Shown: positions 22,001 to 31,432 of the stretch, piece after piece | Layout of the letters: every line of letters starts with the position of its first letter | How positions within the stretch are numbered: the first letter of the stretch is position 1 | Assembly (NCBI GenBank): GCA_023634235.1 | Contig: JAMKCF010000007.1 | Span: 15,320,592 to 15,384,591 of the forward strand | Direction of reading: 5' to 3' | Source of the DNA: Pisaster brevispinus | Taxonomy: Eukaryota; Echinodermata; Asteroidea; Forcipulatida; Asteriidae | Length of the DNA stretch: 64,000 nt | Notes under the pieces: model-generated | What the model saw: the letters and a program-made list of their open reading frames with translations, nothing else | Database searches by the model: none | Told to the model about the DNA's origin: nothing | Program-made: the position numbers and the translations under genes

Positions 22001-24637
22001 GCGGTTGTGCAGTTTTTTAGTAGCTGCTCACAGGGCATTTTAAGAGATGGTTGTTTACTAGCCCCTATGCAGATTTTTACTAAGGGAATAAAAGAGTGGC
22101 GACAAGTTCTTAAACGGCCGTTTAAAACCGGCAGGGTCGTGGCCGTGCGATAAAGGCCCGAGCCGAAGGCGAGGGCCTTTATCGCACAACCACGACCCTG
22201 CAAGGTTTTAAACGGCCGTTTAAGAACGAGTCACTACTCTTTTATTCCCATTCATAAATGTCCTTTTGTTAAAAAGCGAAAACAAATTATAGACAATCTG
22301 TGACAATCTGTACATTTTGTACATTTTCAAAAACTTTTTAAAAATTATGTTTGGTGCGCGTTGGGTTGTGTGTACGCGCGTGTAAAAATAGATTACGTGC
22401 TGGTACTAATAGCTATATATTGCGTTCCGCGTAATTAAATTGGCGAACCGTGAGCTTGCGCGCCCAACACGCGAAGCCAGCCGGTTATAAACACTCTTGG
22501 CCGTGCTTTATCATCTGTTTAAACATCCCCACGTGACATGCTCTTCACCAATAGGAATAGCGAAACTGTCTGGGGTATTTATGAATAGATGATTATGCTG
22601 AGCTAGTGTTAAGGGTAAGCTCTCTGTACTTGTCATGTTGTATTCCTATGGTCAACCATGGTACAATAACACCATTAGACCTTTTGATGAGGGAATGCAA
22701 ACATTGCTTTTGATTGATTCCCTTTTTGAAAAAAGAAAACAGTCTTAAGAAGTTCACTTTCCTTATCATTACAGTTCTGTAGCATGCTTTTTTTTAAGTG
22801 TCGGATATCCAATAGTAACACAGTGTTTACTTGTGCCAGAATGTCAGTAACTCTTTGCTATTGTTTAATTTTTACAACTTTTATTAGGTGGTTTTTGCTG
22901 GAAACAAACTACGATCATTGGATGGCACCACCAAAAGATGACGATCGAAGGTAGGATCCTTAAAAAACGAATTTAAGAACATCAATCCGTATATTTTCAA
23001 TTCGCAGACATTTCGCTCCAGGTATGACTAGCGCTTCATCAGCCTTCTTTTGACGCTGGGCCACGAAGGCCTCAAAATGACTGATGCAACAAGACCTTGG
23101 CCCAAGTTCATAGAGCTGCTTATTTTTAGCGGCCGATTTTGTGCTTACTGCGCAAGTTTCCATTTCATAGCCCTGCTAAACCGTAAGCACACGAAAGGCC
23201 ATGCTAACCTTCCGTTGCCTACAGTTGTGAAATTGAATGACGTAACAATTCAAATTCATGGTGAACGCGCAAGGTGACCGCCTAATTTTCTTGCTAACCT
23301 GTGAAATGCACTTACGCTTAAGCACATTTTTCTGCTATAGTTAGCACAAAAACTTGCTTACCATTACGCAGTGCTATGAAAATGGGCCTCGTTAGCCGTA
23401 GTCATTTTTCTAGTTCATAATTGTCCAGGATACAGAAGGAATACTTCAGAACTCAAAAGCAAAGACTGAAGAACCAGGACCCAATTTCATAAAGCTGCTT
23501 AAGCACAAAAGGTAGCTAAGCACAAATAGAACTAAGCTCACCAGAATAAGGTTACCTGCCGAGCTAGCATACCAAAAGTACAATTTGTGACTGGTATCCT
23601 ACCCATTTCTGCTTAGCAAAACATTTTTAAGCAATATTTTCTACTTAAGCAGTTCTATGAAATTGGGCCCAGAAAAGAGGAAGCTAGGCACATTGAGTTG
23701 AAATGTCCCATTAGAGAGCGCCACCTATAGGCAGTAGTAGGAGAAGCATGTATAATTGAATGGGCACAACATCGTCTGACATTAAAATGCAAGTAGACAC
23801 AGTATTCAGCTGAAAGTTTCACAGGTGACTTTTATCCCATCTTTTTAAAACAATATTTTGCCTATAAACAAACCAGCATTCAACGACAAAACCAATCTAT
23901 CATGCTACACCTGTAAGTCTCCTCAATCGACTCTTATGTATTTTGACTGTCACAGGGATCCAGGAAACAAAGCCATGAATGACACGGGTTCAAAGGTCAT
24001 TGACCTGAATCACCTTCTTGAAGTGTTATCCATCCCTCTAGTGTGCAACTCGTAAGTCAAACCTTTGTGTCTCTGATCATATACTGATTGTAGGAACCTA
24101 CCCGTAAGCTGCACTTCTCTTGTGTACTCTCTTTGCGAAAATGCGATTATTTGTTCCCCTAGAAATTATCTGGCCTTAGTTTTATGACTAAAATAGTGAA
24201 GCACTTTATTGGACGTTAACATAAATACTTGTTTTATACTAAGCATTGATATGACTATTCAGTATTTTAATTTTTGTTTTTGATAAAGCGGCGAAAAAGG
24301 TTTTTTTAAAAGGAGGGAACTGAAAGCAAGTCAAGAACTTTTTCTGATCATTTTTCAGTTTTTCACCAAAATAAACGTCTACAATTTAGTATCCTTTTAT
24401 AAAACAATCTGTGCAAGCGTTTCTAAAGCATGCAGGATAGAACCATAAATTCTTAGCTGATTGGCTGATTTTCTTTTTTCTTTTGTTTTCTCAGCTAGGC
24501 CAAAAAAGCATTCCAAAATTTCAATTAAACCTGAGTGCTCTCTTAATTGTTTTAATTGCAGTGAAACTGTCTACACCACTCTGATGAGTGCAGCACAGCC
24601 TGGTAGTTTTGCGTCCTACTACCGTCATTGTAAGTAG
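15871..24637 (+). CDS. NAAA: N-acylethanolamine-hydrolysing acid amidase, nine exons
   Basis: Nine exons with GT-AG borders and matching phases give 361 aa, almost the length of human NAAA (359). The enzyme is a lysosomal N-terminal nucleophile hydrolase that splits fatty-acid ethanolamides such as palmitoylethanolamide; acid ceramidase is its sister family. Residues 1-20 are a signal peptide. The autocleavage nucleophile is Cys124 in GCTSIVAQDSKG, followed by Arg140 and Asp143 in HGRNMDY; the Asn of LETNYDHW (residue 291) is the fourth expected active-site residue. The segment LPRFVLNLDLPEEDRW matches the alpha subunit start. NET, NLS and NST are possible N-glycan sites. The ATG at 15871 places the signal peptide correctly. 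Introns are loaded with SINEs and MITEs. I prefer NAAA to acid ceramidase because of the RWQPVLKHWD and NYDHWMAPPKDDDRR segments. Confidence 0.95.
16373..16442 (-). repeat. tRNA-like SINE head in NAAA intron 1
   Basis: On the minus strand: TGTGGTCAAGTGGTTAGACT (A box) and GTGGGTTCAAATCCAAC (B box). The acceptor-stem ends do not pair, so it is tRNA-derived rather than a working tRNA. Confidence 0.7.
16954..17300 (+). repeat. Full-length tRNA-headed SINE, family 1
   Basis: Head with GACCGAGTGGTTTAGCGCAT and GGGTTCGAATCCCGGTCATG, body with TTGAGCAAGATGCTTTAC and GGGGTATAAATGGGTACC, tail with GTGAAATGCGCTATATAAG and a TTATTATTATT run. It ends 34 bp before NAAA exon 2. Confidence 0.88.
17334..17498 (+). 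CDS. NAAA: NAAA exon 2
   Basis: Acceptor TTCCATCAG; encodes QFTSNETIALLEVIGGAIEE to VFASIFYDVS, with two bases of the next codon before GTAAGT. Confidence 0.93.
17690..18000 (-). repeat. SINE in NAAA intron 2, minus orientation
   Basis: Inverted relative of 8638-9110: minus strand GCCCAGCGGTTTAGTTCACT, GGGTTCGAATCCCGGT, then AGTGTAGCCCTCACCTTGAA at the far end. Confidence 0.85.
18327..18453 (+). CDS. NAAA: NAAA exon 3 (nucleophile exon)
   Basis: Acceptor ATACATAG; the phase forces V-G-Cys-TSIVAQDSKG. It holds the autocatalytic cleavage site before Cys124 and the HGRNMDY motif. Donor GTTAGA after AAG. Confidence 0.94.
19145..19442 (-). repeat. SINE family 2 in NAAA intron 3
   Basis: Minus-strand head GGTCGGGTTGGCGTATTGGT and CCCGGTTCGAATCACG, body TTCCTCCCACATCTAAAACT, and a tail of ATTTC-type pentamers (plus strand TTTCATTTCATTTCATTTC). 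Plus copies: 32320-32545 and 49905-50200. Confidence 0.85.
19611..19701 (+). CDS. NAAA: NAAA exon 4
   Basis: Acceptor TTATCTGCAG; encodes TLYTSTMFLGQTGTFTGQRP then NAFTVSFNQR; donor GTAAGT. GxTGxxTGQxPxxFTVS is the family pattern. Confidence 0.93.
20281..20375 (+). repeat. Dispersed repeat fragment in NAAA intron 4
   Basis: A C-tract followed by TTAATTGACACCCCGTCTAG and GACATGTGGCATGGTTCAGC, shared with 45375-45465 and inverted at 4090-4215. Confidence 0.5.
20526..20614 (+). CDS. NAAA: NAAA exon 5
   Basis: Acceptor ATTTTGCAG; encodes QGTLVDDIIQILKALITDKT then AFTSFQIRD; donor GTAAGT. Corresponds to the segment before the SENFEAA-like helix of human NAAA. Confidence 0.92.
20690..21037 (-). 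repeat. Full-length SINE, family 1, in NAAA intron 5
   Basis: Minus-strand head GTGGCCGAGCGGTTTAGTGC and GGGTTCGAATCCCGGTCATG, body as in 16954-17300, tail ending at a TAATAATAATAAT run (20691-20708). Confidence 0.88.
21192..21370 (+). CDS. NAAA: NAAA exon 6
   Basis: Acceptor TTTTTTGTAG; encodes VLSHKDTATFEAALQHLANV to IGGVQPEEGAVVTKGR and AIDVWNLNSTEG; donor GTCAGT. A decayed copy is found at 29881-30060. Confidence 0.94.
21640..22012 (-). repeat. SINE family 1 variant in NAAA intron 6
   Basis: Closely matches 31068-31432: GTGCTTTACAACATTATTAT, GACTCCCTGGGATCACA and AGGACACAAGTGTCATGA followed by the inverted B box GGATTCGAACCCACACTCCC. Confidence 0.85.
22083..22252. repeat. Long near-perfect palindrome (foldback element) in NAAA intron 6
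   Basis: Arms of about 75-80 bp: GGGAATAAAAGAGT pairs with ACTCTTTTATTCCC, TTCTTAAACGGCCGTTTAAA is present in both arms, and CAGGGTCGTGGCCGTGCGAT pairs with ATCGCACAACCACGACCCTG. The short loop contains GAGCCGAAGGCGAG. Confidence 0.92.
22888..22950 (+). CDS. NAAA: NAAA exon 7
   Basis: Acceptor TTTATTAG; encodes WFLLETNYDHWMAPPKDDDR. Carries Asn291 of the active site. Donor GTAGGA. Confidence 0.93.
23099..23389. repeat. GGGCCC-ended MITE, copy 2 (long form)
   Basis: Begins GGCCCAAGTTCATAGAGCTG and ends AGTGCTATGAAAATGGGCC. Interior matches 32644-32928 (GCGTAAGCATATTTCACAG versus its counterpart here). In NAAA intron 7. Confidence 0.8.
23478..23670. repeat. GGGCCC-ended MITE, copy 3
   Basis: Begins GACCCAATTTCATAAAGCTG and ends CAGTTCTATGAAATTGGGCC; interior TGTGACTGGTATCCT is shared with 42499-42675. 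Confidence 0.85.
23790..23850 (-). repeat. Fragment of the 0.5-kb TIR element (inverted)
   Basis: The reverse complement ATAAAAGTCACCTGTGAAAC followed by TTTCAGCTGAATACTGTGT matches 2396-2436. Confidence 0.65.
23956..24051 (+). CDS. NAAA: NAAA exon 8
   Basis: Acceptor TGTCACAG; encodes DPGNKAMNDTGSKVIDLNHL to VLSIPLVCN; donor GTAAGT. A decayed copy is at 30595-30671. Confidence 0.92.
24562..24637 (+). CDS. NAAA: NAAA exon 9 (terminal)
   Basis: Acceptor TTAATTGCAG; encodes ETVYTTLMSAAQPGSFASYY then RHCK and TAG at 24635-24637. A decayed copy is at 33161-33222. A possible AATAAA polyadenylation signal occurs near 25389. Confidence 0.93.
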
Positions 24638-24924
24638 ACGAACACTGGACACCCCCAAGCTTCTGGGAAACAACAACTCGTCGTTCTGTTTTGTTGTTTC
24701 CGAGTGCATTATGTGCCCATAGTTCACATATACGTGTTTTAAAAACAATTTGGAAAGCTATGCAACTTTATAAATGAGGTTATTTCCTGAGGAGGGGGAC
24801 TTACGTGTCGTAGAAATGGGTGGTTTGAGGGTTCGTACCTGGCCCTATGCCACCAAGAGCAAGTTCCAGTGCGCAAATTTAGTCGACCTTTGGTTGACCA
24901 CTGACAAGCAACGTACCGGTGCAG

Positions 24925-25225
24925 TGACGAACCATTGATTGACTACTGTGGTCGACCATGTGGAGCCAGCCAAGCTTTTCTGCCTGGTCTTGGTAGGCTT
25001 GTTTCATGCTAACTCATGTAAAGCACCGAGGGGAACCAGTGACTCGTTTGCAGGTCTAGTCCACCATCAGTTTGGTATTCAACACTTCCATTGCCTTCCG
25101 CCATTTCGCTGTAGTATCACTGGTTTCCCCTCAGTACTTTACATGAGAGTTAGCATGAAACAAGCCTACCGGGACCAGGCAAGAAAAGCGTGGCTGGTTC
25201 CTCATGGTGAGCCACAGTAGTTAAC
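24925..25225. repeat. Foldback element 3' of NAAA
   Basis: Left arm 24925-25045 and right arm 25120-25225 are inverted copies, e.g. GGTAGGCTTGTTTCATGCTA pairs with TAGCATGAAACAAGCCTACC, and GAGGGGAACCAGTGA pairs with TCACTGGTTTCCCCTC. The open frame across it is a by-product. Confidence 0.88.
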
Positions 25226-25229
25226 CAAT

Positions 25230-27001
25230 GGTTCGACTCGCGTGGTTTTCGAGTCAATATAGTCTACCTTCAGTTTACCTACTTCGCGCTCGAACTTGCT
25301 CCAAACATCTTCAAAAGTCTACCATTCACTGGCGTTGTTCGTTTATTATTATTATTTATTTTTGAAATATTATTGTCATTACTTATTTAATAAAGAAAAC
25401 ACCCCTGAAAATGTAAAAGGAACATAAAAGTATATAATAGGTAAAGTAAAGCAAAAATATGAAGCCAAAAAGGAAAAAAGAAAAGCAAGCCAAAATATAT
25501 ATATATATTAAAAAGTAAAGAGATACGAGAAAGAAAGCTACTTGAGCGAAAACGGCAACAAGTAATCTTTGTTTAAATTCATCAAAAATGTCAGTCAATA
25601 AGGAAATTGAGTTTACATGAGAATAAACAAATTTTATTTTGTATTGATAACTAATGAACGAATTGGAAGCGTACAAATATCAAAATTTCAATTAAAAGAT
25701 AAAAAAGCATTCTATGAACAAGTTAAAAATAGCATTCCCCCAAAAAATATAACAAAATTAACAATAACTAAATATTGAAGTTAAAAATAAGTAATACAAT
25801 ATAAAATGAACAAATACATAATTAATTAAATAAGTAAATAAATAAATAAAAAGAAAGAACGGGGATGGTGTAACAACCCAACAGTAGACTGTAACCATCT
25901 TCAGCAAAATTTCTAGAATATGAATGCAATTGTTTTAGTAATTAGAGAACTGTACATGACGCCTTCAGTTCTTGAAGAACCAAACCAGTTTATGTTGTCA
26001 GATAGTAATTTTTATGCACAAAGTGTGATATTATTAGAACTTTAGAAAACTTTATAGCCCAGGTGTAAAAAGAGGAACATTTGAAGTGTTTAGTAAAGAT
26101 GAGAAACACGCTATTTTTTTTCCTTCAGAATTGTATGCAGCATTGGTGTTTTTAATAGATTCAAATTACGATGCGACTTGTTAGTATAGGTTCAATTTCA
26201 ATTTTAAATGTCAAGTTCAATTTCACCAGTTTAGCATTCAATGGTCAAATAAGATCATTCAAATTAATTGGGTGGCAAGAACTGGTCAACTATTAAATTT
26301 TATCATGCGTGAATAGGTGGTAGAAATTTAAGTTTGGGATGGTCAAGGTGCAGTCTTGAATGCCTGTTAAAGTGAAATAGAATAACTGAAACGAAACTGA
26401 ATGATAAAAACGAAATTATGAGCGCACGAAAACGAAATTGAATGCATAATAGCTAAAAAGAAACCCTAGTTTGAGAGGATTGGGGGGATCCGTGTGAAAT
26501 TGATTGAAATTTGGCTGAAATTGGCAGGGAAAACCTATAGTAATGACTTTAAAAGGTTAGTTAAATTTTGATACAAACTTTTATTGTATTCTGTTTTACA
26601 AATGCTTTCAGGTGTGGAACTTAAATATATATTTTATTTCTCTGTAACGGCAACAATTGTTCACTAAATAGTTGATATAGTTGGTACAAGCGCACTTAAA
26701 ATATTAAATATATTTGTATATTTTGGTAAAAGTTTTTAAGTAAATAGCATTTTTTAAATGTGATTGGTTAATCAGGAATTTGTATCCAGAAATGTTCAAC
26801 ATTTCTAGGATAGATTAAATGTAAACAAAGAGAAAATAATTTTTTTAAAGTGTCTAAAAAGCAATATGCCTTCGGTACTGTCACTCGTCAAATAACAACG
26901 TTATCATAAAACTGTATCTAGATATTTCTTACTATACTGTACAGATACACGAGAAACTAATTAATTAGGGGGGAAATACCTTAATGGAAATTCGTTATTG
27001 C

Positions 27002-27040
<39 letters not shown>

Positions 27041-27855
27041 CAAACTGTATTTAGAAATTTGCCTTAGGGCTGAAATGACAAAGATAGCAAGGTTATTCAC
27101 ATGTACGCGAGCATTAAAAATATACCAAAGAAATATAATATCTAAAATGTACGTATGTCAATTTGCAATCTCCTTACACGTACGGCCTGCCTTAAAGGTA
27201 TTATACAGGATTGGTAGAATTGGCAAGATAGTCGCAGACAGTGTTGATGTTTTGTGTGATAAACCATATACATAAAAAAGCTACCACTTGCAGTTGCACA
27301 GTATTCAAAAAGGAACACTTCGACAAGAGACATTCTTCTAGCTGTAACTCACTATCCTCAAGAAAATAACAAGAAAACTGAAATGTGAAGGAATTGTCTT
27401 TTTTGAGACTGCCTGCATCTGGTGTGACGTGGTCTTTAAAAGAACTTGTCCTGCTAGCTGTGTAATAAAGTACATAGTCTGCTATTCATTTCATTAATTG
27501 CATGTAAAGATTTTGTGTGCGTCTATCCGCGACGTCGGGATACAATCGGACAAAACTGACTATATACAAATTTGATGTAATTTCTAATAGGAAGACCTAA
27601 AAGTATTAAATTACTTTCCCATAGACGGATGTTTTTTTACAACTTGAGCATCACTTGTGATTCTAGGTGAATTGAAATGTACCGTTATTATCTAAAGCAC
27701 GCGGGCAACATTGGTACTTGTCAAAAACCAGTACCTTCACTTCATGTGACCCAACATTAAACGTGAATTAATAACAAACTAGTGGAAGTTTTAGCTCATT
27801 GAGTCATACTTTATATCAGGATCCCCTCCCCCCCCCCCCGTTATATGTTTTCACT
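25230..27855. other. Long AT-rich non-coding stretch
   Basis: About 2.6 kb with no supported exon. Simple repeats include TTATTATTATT at 25345-25360, TATATATATA at 25496, and a (TTA)n microsatellite at 27003-27040. The low GC contrasts with the neighbouring genes. Confidence 0.4.
27003..27040. repeat. (TTA)n microsatellite
   Basis: Uninterrupted trinucleotide run of about 12 units. Confidence 0.95.
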
Positions 27856-27859
27856 GTTT

Positions 27860-28012
27860 TCAAACATCTGGGTTCGAACTGGTGATGTCCAAACTAATAC
27901 TGTTCTGCTCATTCTCAAACGTTCCTCTATACGGCATGTTTAGCAAAGTTGTTTCAAGAGAAGCTTTCCACCCTGACCCGCTGTATACCATGTAAGTCTT
28001 ATGCGCCAATAT
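27860..28012 (-). pseudogene. Possible second exon of the F5/8 type C domain
   Basis: Acceptor GTTCACAG at 28013-28014 (minus), then 50 codons open to a stop at 27860. The peptide ILAHKTYMVYSGSGWKAS and GTFENEQNSISLDI could be the second half of the discoidin fold (strand pattern followed by an FxxNxxNSIS-like turn). The match is weaker than for the first exon, and the C-terminal strand of the domain is not found. Confidence 0.35.
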
Positions 28013-28261
28013 CTGTGAACATTTTATTGTTTTCAATCTTCCCAATGTTGTGCACGTCCTTAAAGGAGCATTCCTAATTCGGCCATTTTAAAATTCAAGA
28101 TGGCAGCCAAACCATATTAGTTACAATTAAGGCAACGAATTTGGAAGTAGGGCATTTTGCCGAAAATTACAGGAAAACATTTTAGATAAAGACAACTGGG
28201 CGTCCTTTTAAACAAGTACACCAACCATATACCTTGGGTGTACCTTCCTGGTTCGACACTA

Positions 28262-28585
28262 CCTCCAGAGTCTGGTGTTATCTGTAATTGCGTGCACGAC
28301 CTTGAGTTTGGTCACCCAATGGCGATGCCCATGGACGCATCATCGCGACCTTTGCGTGACGATCCCCGGATACGATTGCGTCCCTCTCGAAAGACACCTC
28401 GATCCAGCTTCCGTAGTTGCTATGATTAGGCCTCCAGCCTGCAATCAAGAATAGTTTTTCATTCTGCAAAACACCTTTAAAGTTAAGCCTAGCCGAAGAG
28501 GGGGTGCTTTGGTAGTATCCTACGGTGTCAACAGATGATGTAGTGGAACTTCCATCCGGAATAGAGAGGGGCTTTCGAGTCACAG
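28262..28585 (-). pseudogene. Broken F5/8 type C (discoidin) domain exon
   Basis: On the minus strand the frame begins VTRKPLSIPDG, continues VGYYQSTPSSARLNF and GWRPNHSNYGSWIEVSFER, then AIVSG, which is the usual order of an F5/8 type C domain. After AIVSG the frame is lost: the expected IVTQGR and HWVTKLKVVHA segments are present but in other frames, which fits a one-base insertion in the GGGG run near 28377, another at the AAA near 28363, and a further shift near 28330. F5/8C domains bind lipids or glycans in secreted and membrane proteins. It is a dead exon or a region with sequence errors. The next exon may be at 27860. Confidence 0.6.
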
Positions 28586-28599
28586 CTATTTTAGGTAAC

Positions 28600-29880
28600 T
28601 TTTGAAATTCTAGGCATCTGTCATGGGCTTATTGTCTTGTATGTTTTGTGTTGTTCTTTTTGTGCTTTATATTGTCCGTTTTCATATGCATTACAAACAA
28701 TAATAACAGAGAGAATAACATGACAATCCACTATGATTGTTATTTAAAGTTATAAGTGAAGATCTGAAGACAAACAAATTAATTTTTTTGAAAGGTGTAA
28801 GACACGATGCTAAGAGTGAATATAATCGGTTACAATTCTTAGCAAACGGTCGGAAGGACGTCGTTTAGTGAAGTTTCTCCGCTCTATCCTCTCACTGTCG
28901 GTGCGAATTTCGAATCACTAAATTTGACGTCCTGGTGGGGGATAACTACGGCCAATCGAGTATGGAGAAGCTACGTGTACCACGTAAACATGGCAGCGTC
29001 TAAAGGAAAAATAAAAATAAAAACCCAACAATTAGGCCGAGCCTACTGGTGGAATTCTGGTTTGAAATTCAATGTACTTTGATATGCGTTTTACACGCCG
29101 CAAATAGCTCTCTAGATATAGGCCTACCCGAAGAAAGGCATCAGGCATGGTCTCCGGGAGACCGTCTCCCAGTAGTATTTACTACTTCAGCTTTTTTTAG
29201 TAGAAGTGGAAGTAGAAAGTCTAAGACGAAGATGTTGCAGGCAGAATTTGAGTGTTTCTTGTTTCTTTGTTTCTTTCTTTGTTTGATTGTTGGGGGTGTT
29301 GGGGTGTTTGTTTGTTTGTTTGTTTGTTTGTTTGTGTATTTGTTTGGTAGGTTTTTTTTCTTTTTTAGAAAATCATACCTGTCAGCGATATCAGTCACAT
29401 CAAGAAATAACAGAAATAACTCTGATACACCTCAAGAAGGGCATGAGATGCGGTCTCCCAGTACTTCTGTTAGAAATGAGGTTTTTCATGACACAGACGT
29501 TTGTGTTTTTCCTTTTTTTTTGAGGTTGCTATTTGATGGACCTTTGAGAAATGGCCTCCATCCAGAGTTGTGTGGAGTATTTTTTAGGGGCCGAATTAAT
29601 TTGTCTTTTTTCCCACTGAAGCCTAAACTTCGTGCACAGAATTGTACAGGAATGCAGACCAACCAAGATCTGAACCCTCTGATAGGTGTAGCTATATGTT
29701 TTCTTTTGTAGCAGGTTTCCAGATGTCTTGCTGGCAACCTGTGCTAGTTTCTGTGGTTTCCTACACCTCACCTCTGGCAATCAAACTTGTTGGCTAACTG
29801 AAGTGTGGAACCTTCCCACATTTGTGTAATTCCTGTGGTCATTCCAAGTTGATTTATTTTTAAATTCCACGTCCAGACTT
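28600..29880. other. Intergenic with T-rich and (TTTG)n tract
   Basis: A (TTTG)n run lies at 29302-29345, with T tracts nearby. The 220-codon plus-strand frame at 29049-29711 consists largely of this low-complexity sequence, lacks family features, and is not called as a gene. Confidence 0.4.
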
Positions 29881-30060
29881 TCTGTCAAAGTGACACTGCA
29901 ACCGTTGAACATGCCCTTCATCAACACCTAGCAAAAAGGTCCCAGACTGCACTGAATTAGTTATTCGTTGGTAGAACTTGAGCAACAGAGGGCGCTGTCA
30001 TTTCTAAAGGCCATCTGACAGCCATCGATATCTGGAGTCTCAATTCGACAGAGGAAAAAG
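29881..30060 (+). pseudogene. NAAA-like pseudogene, exon 6 remnant
   Basis: Aligns base by base with NAAA exon 6: GACACTGCAACC, GTCCCAGACTGCAC, GAGGGCGCTGTC and ATCGATATCTGGAGTCTCAA, followed by the same donor GTCAGT. In-frame stops (TAG at 29929-29931 and TAG within AATTAGTTATTC) and small indels destroy the frame. It lies 5.2 kb downstream of intact NAAA on the same strand, so it is a decayed tandem duplicate. Confidence 0.85.
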
Positions 30061-30594
30061 GTCAGTATTCAAAGCTTTTTACAACAGAGGAAACACACTT
30101 ATACACACCTCTTCCCCTCCCTCCCTGTAAGTAAGGGATTCAGGGAGATAGTGTCAAGTTGTAATAATGTTGCAATGTGGCCTGGGACCTGCAAATAACT
30201 CGTTGAATGTCAGACAAAAAATTGCCATTCCACAATCCCAGTGATTTTAGTTGTTATGGTATCTGTGCAGGTGTAAAATGGTGCAGTAAACCTAATTAGT
30301 AAAACTGGGTGAACTGTAGACGGTAGAGGGCCTGTGAAAAGTAATATTGATTAATTTGAACCCTTCATCTGAAAGTGGCATTTTAATGACTTTTAGAGAT
30401 AAGATTTTTCTGAATTCTTATCATAGACTGCTGAAAGTCCCACAAATGAATAAAGTATGTGATTTTTTTTCTCCATATAGGGCATATGATTTGAAAGAAA
30501 AAAGTATGTGACCACCCGAAGTTCCCATGCAGCATTTGAATATCAGCACGACTTGCACTTTCTATTGAAATGTGGTTGTCACAGGGAGCCTTGC

Positions 30595-30671
30595 AGCTGT
30601 GAAAAGACCCTGAAAGCCAGTTCATTGACCTCTCCACTCAAGGTGTTGTACTACAGCCTACAATGCACCAA
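30595..30671 (+). pseudogene. NAAA-like pseudogene, exon 8 remnant
   Basis: Shares TGTCACAGGGA at the acceptor with NAAA exon 8, then degraded sequence with GTTCATTGACCT and ACTCAAGGTGTTGTA, and a donor GTGAGT. Exon 7 is not seen between 30061 and 30594. Confidence 0.6.
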
Positions 30672-30675
30672 GTGA

Positions 30676-30832
30676 GTCCAAATGGGAGACTTTTGGGGAC
30701 TCTAGGTGGCAGCAAACTTACCAGGTAATTCAATTGCTCTTGGAAATGTGAGCATGCTCAGAACTGTGTAAACATTTCAAATTTACCTGGTAAGTTTTGC
30801 TGCCACCTAGAGTTCAAAAGCCTCCCATTCAG
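30676..30832. repeat. Short TIR element inside the NAAA pseudogene
   Basis: Left AATGGGAGACTTTTGGGGAC and CTAGGTGGCAGCAAACTTAC pair with right GTAAGTTTTGCTGCCACCTA and CAAAAGCCTCCCATT. About 155 bp, placed between exon 8 and exon 9 remnants. Confidence 0.9.
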
Positions 30833-31067
30833 TTTGTTTTATACTGAGAGTAATTGTTGGTAGAGAGGGATATAGACAGAGGGACCAGCAAAAACAGACA
30901 CTACTGGAAGATTCAACGTCTCCTGTTTGAGGAATACCTAGACTTCTGGACAAGTCAGTAAAGGTTTGTCGCGGTGATGCTGTTAATTAAGGCTCTGACA
31001 CGACTCTCACGATACTCTTGCTCTTTTGCGAGACTGCTGGCTCGCGACTGCAGCCCCAGTAAATAAT

Positions 31068-31432
31068 TATTAAAATCATAATTGGTTCTTCTATAGCGCT
31101 CATATCCCAGGAGCTAGATCAAGGAGCTTTACAACATGATTATCCCTGTTCATTAGGAATTCTTTTAGACCTTTCCTCAAACTTTCTCAACTCCCTGGGG
31201 ATCACACAACCCCAGGCTGCTTAACTTAGCGCTAAGTAGTTATCCAACACAATACTGTCTCAGCCCTCTCAGTTTCCCAATTTATACACCTGGGTTAAGA
31301 GAAGCAATTATGTGACTTGCTCAAGGACACAAGTGTCATGAGTGCAATTTGAACCCACACTCCGATGATTCATCCAACACAACATGAGTCCAAAGCATGC
31401 AGCAGACCAGTTGGCCACAACACACCAAATGG
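31068..31432 (-). repeat. SINE family 1 variant in the NAAA pseudogene
   Basis: Near-complete relative of 21640-22012 (TTCTATAGCGCTCATATC, AGCTTTACAACATGATTATC, AACTCCCTGGGGATCACAC). It lies between pseudo-exons 8 and 9, not in the position of the copy in intact NAAA, so it was a separate insertion. Confidence 0.85.

Noticed and set aside
29049..29711. A 220-codon plus-strand gene
   Set aside because: Driven by (TTTG)n and T tracts; no domain, no good splice context.
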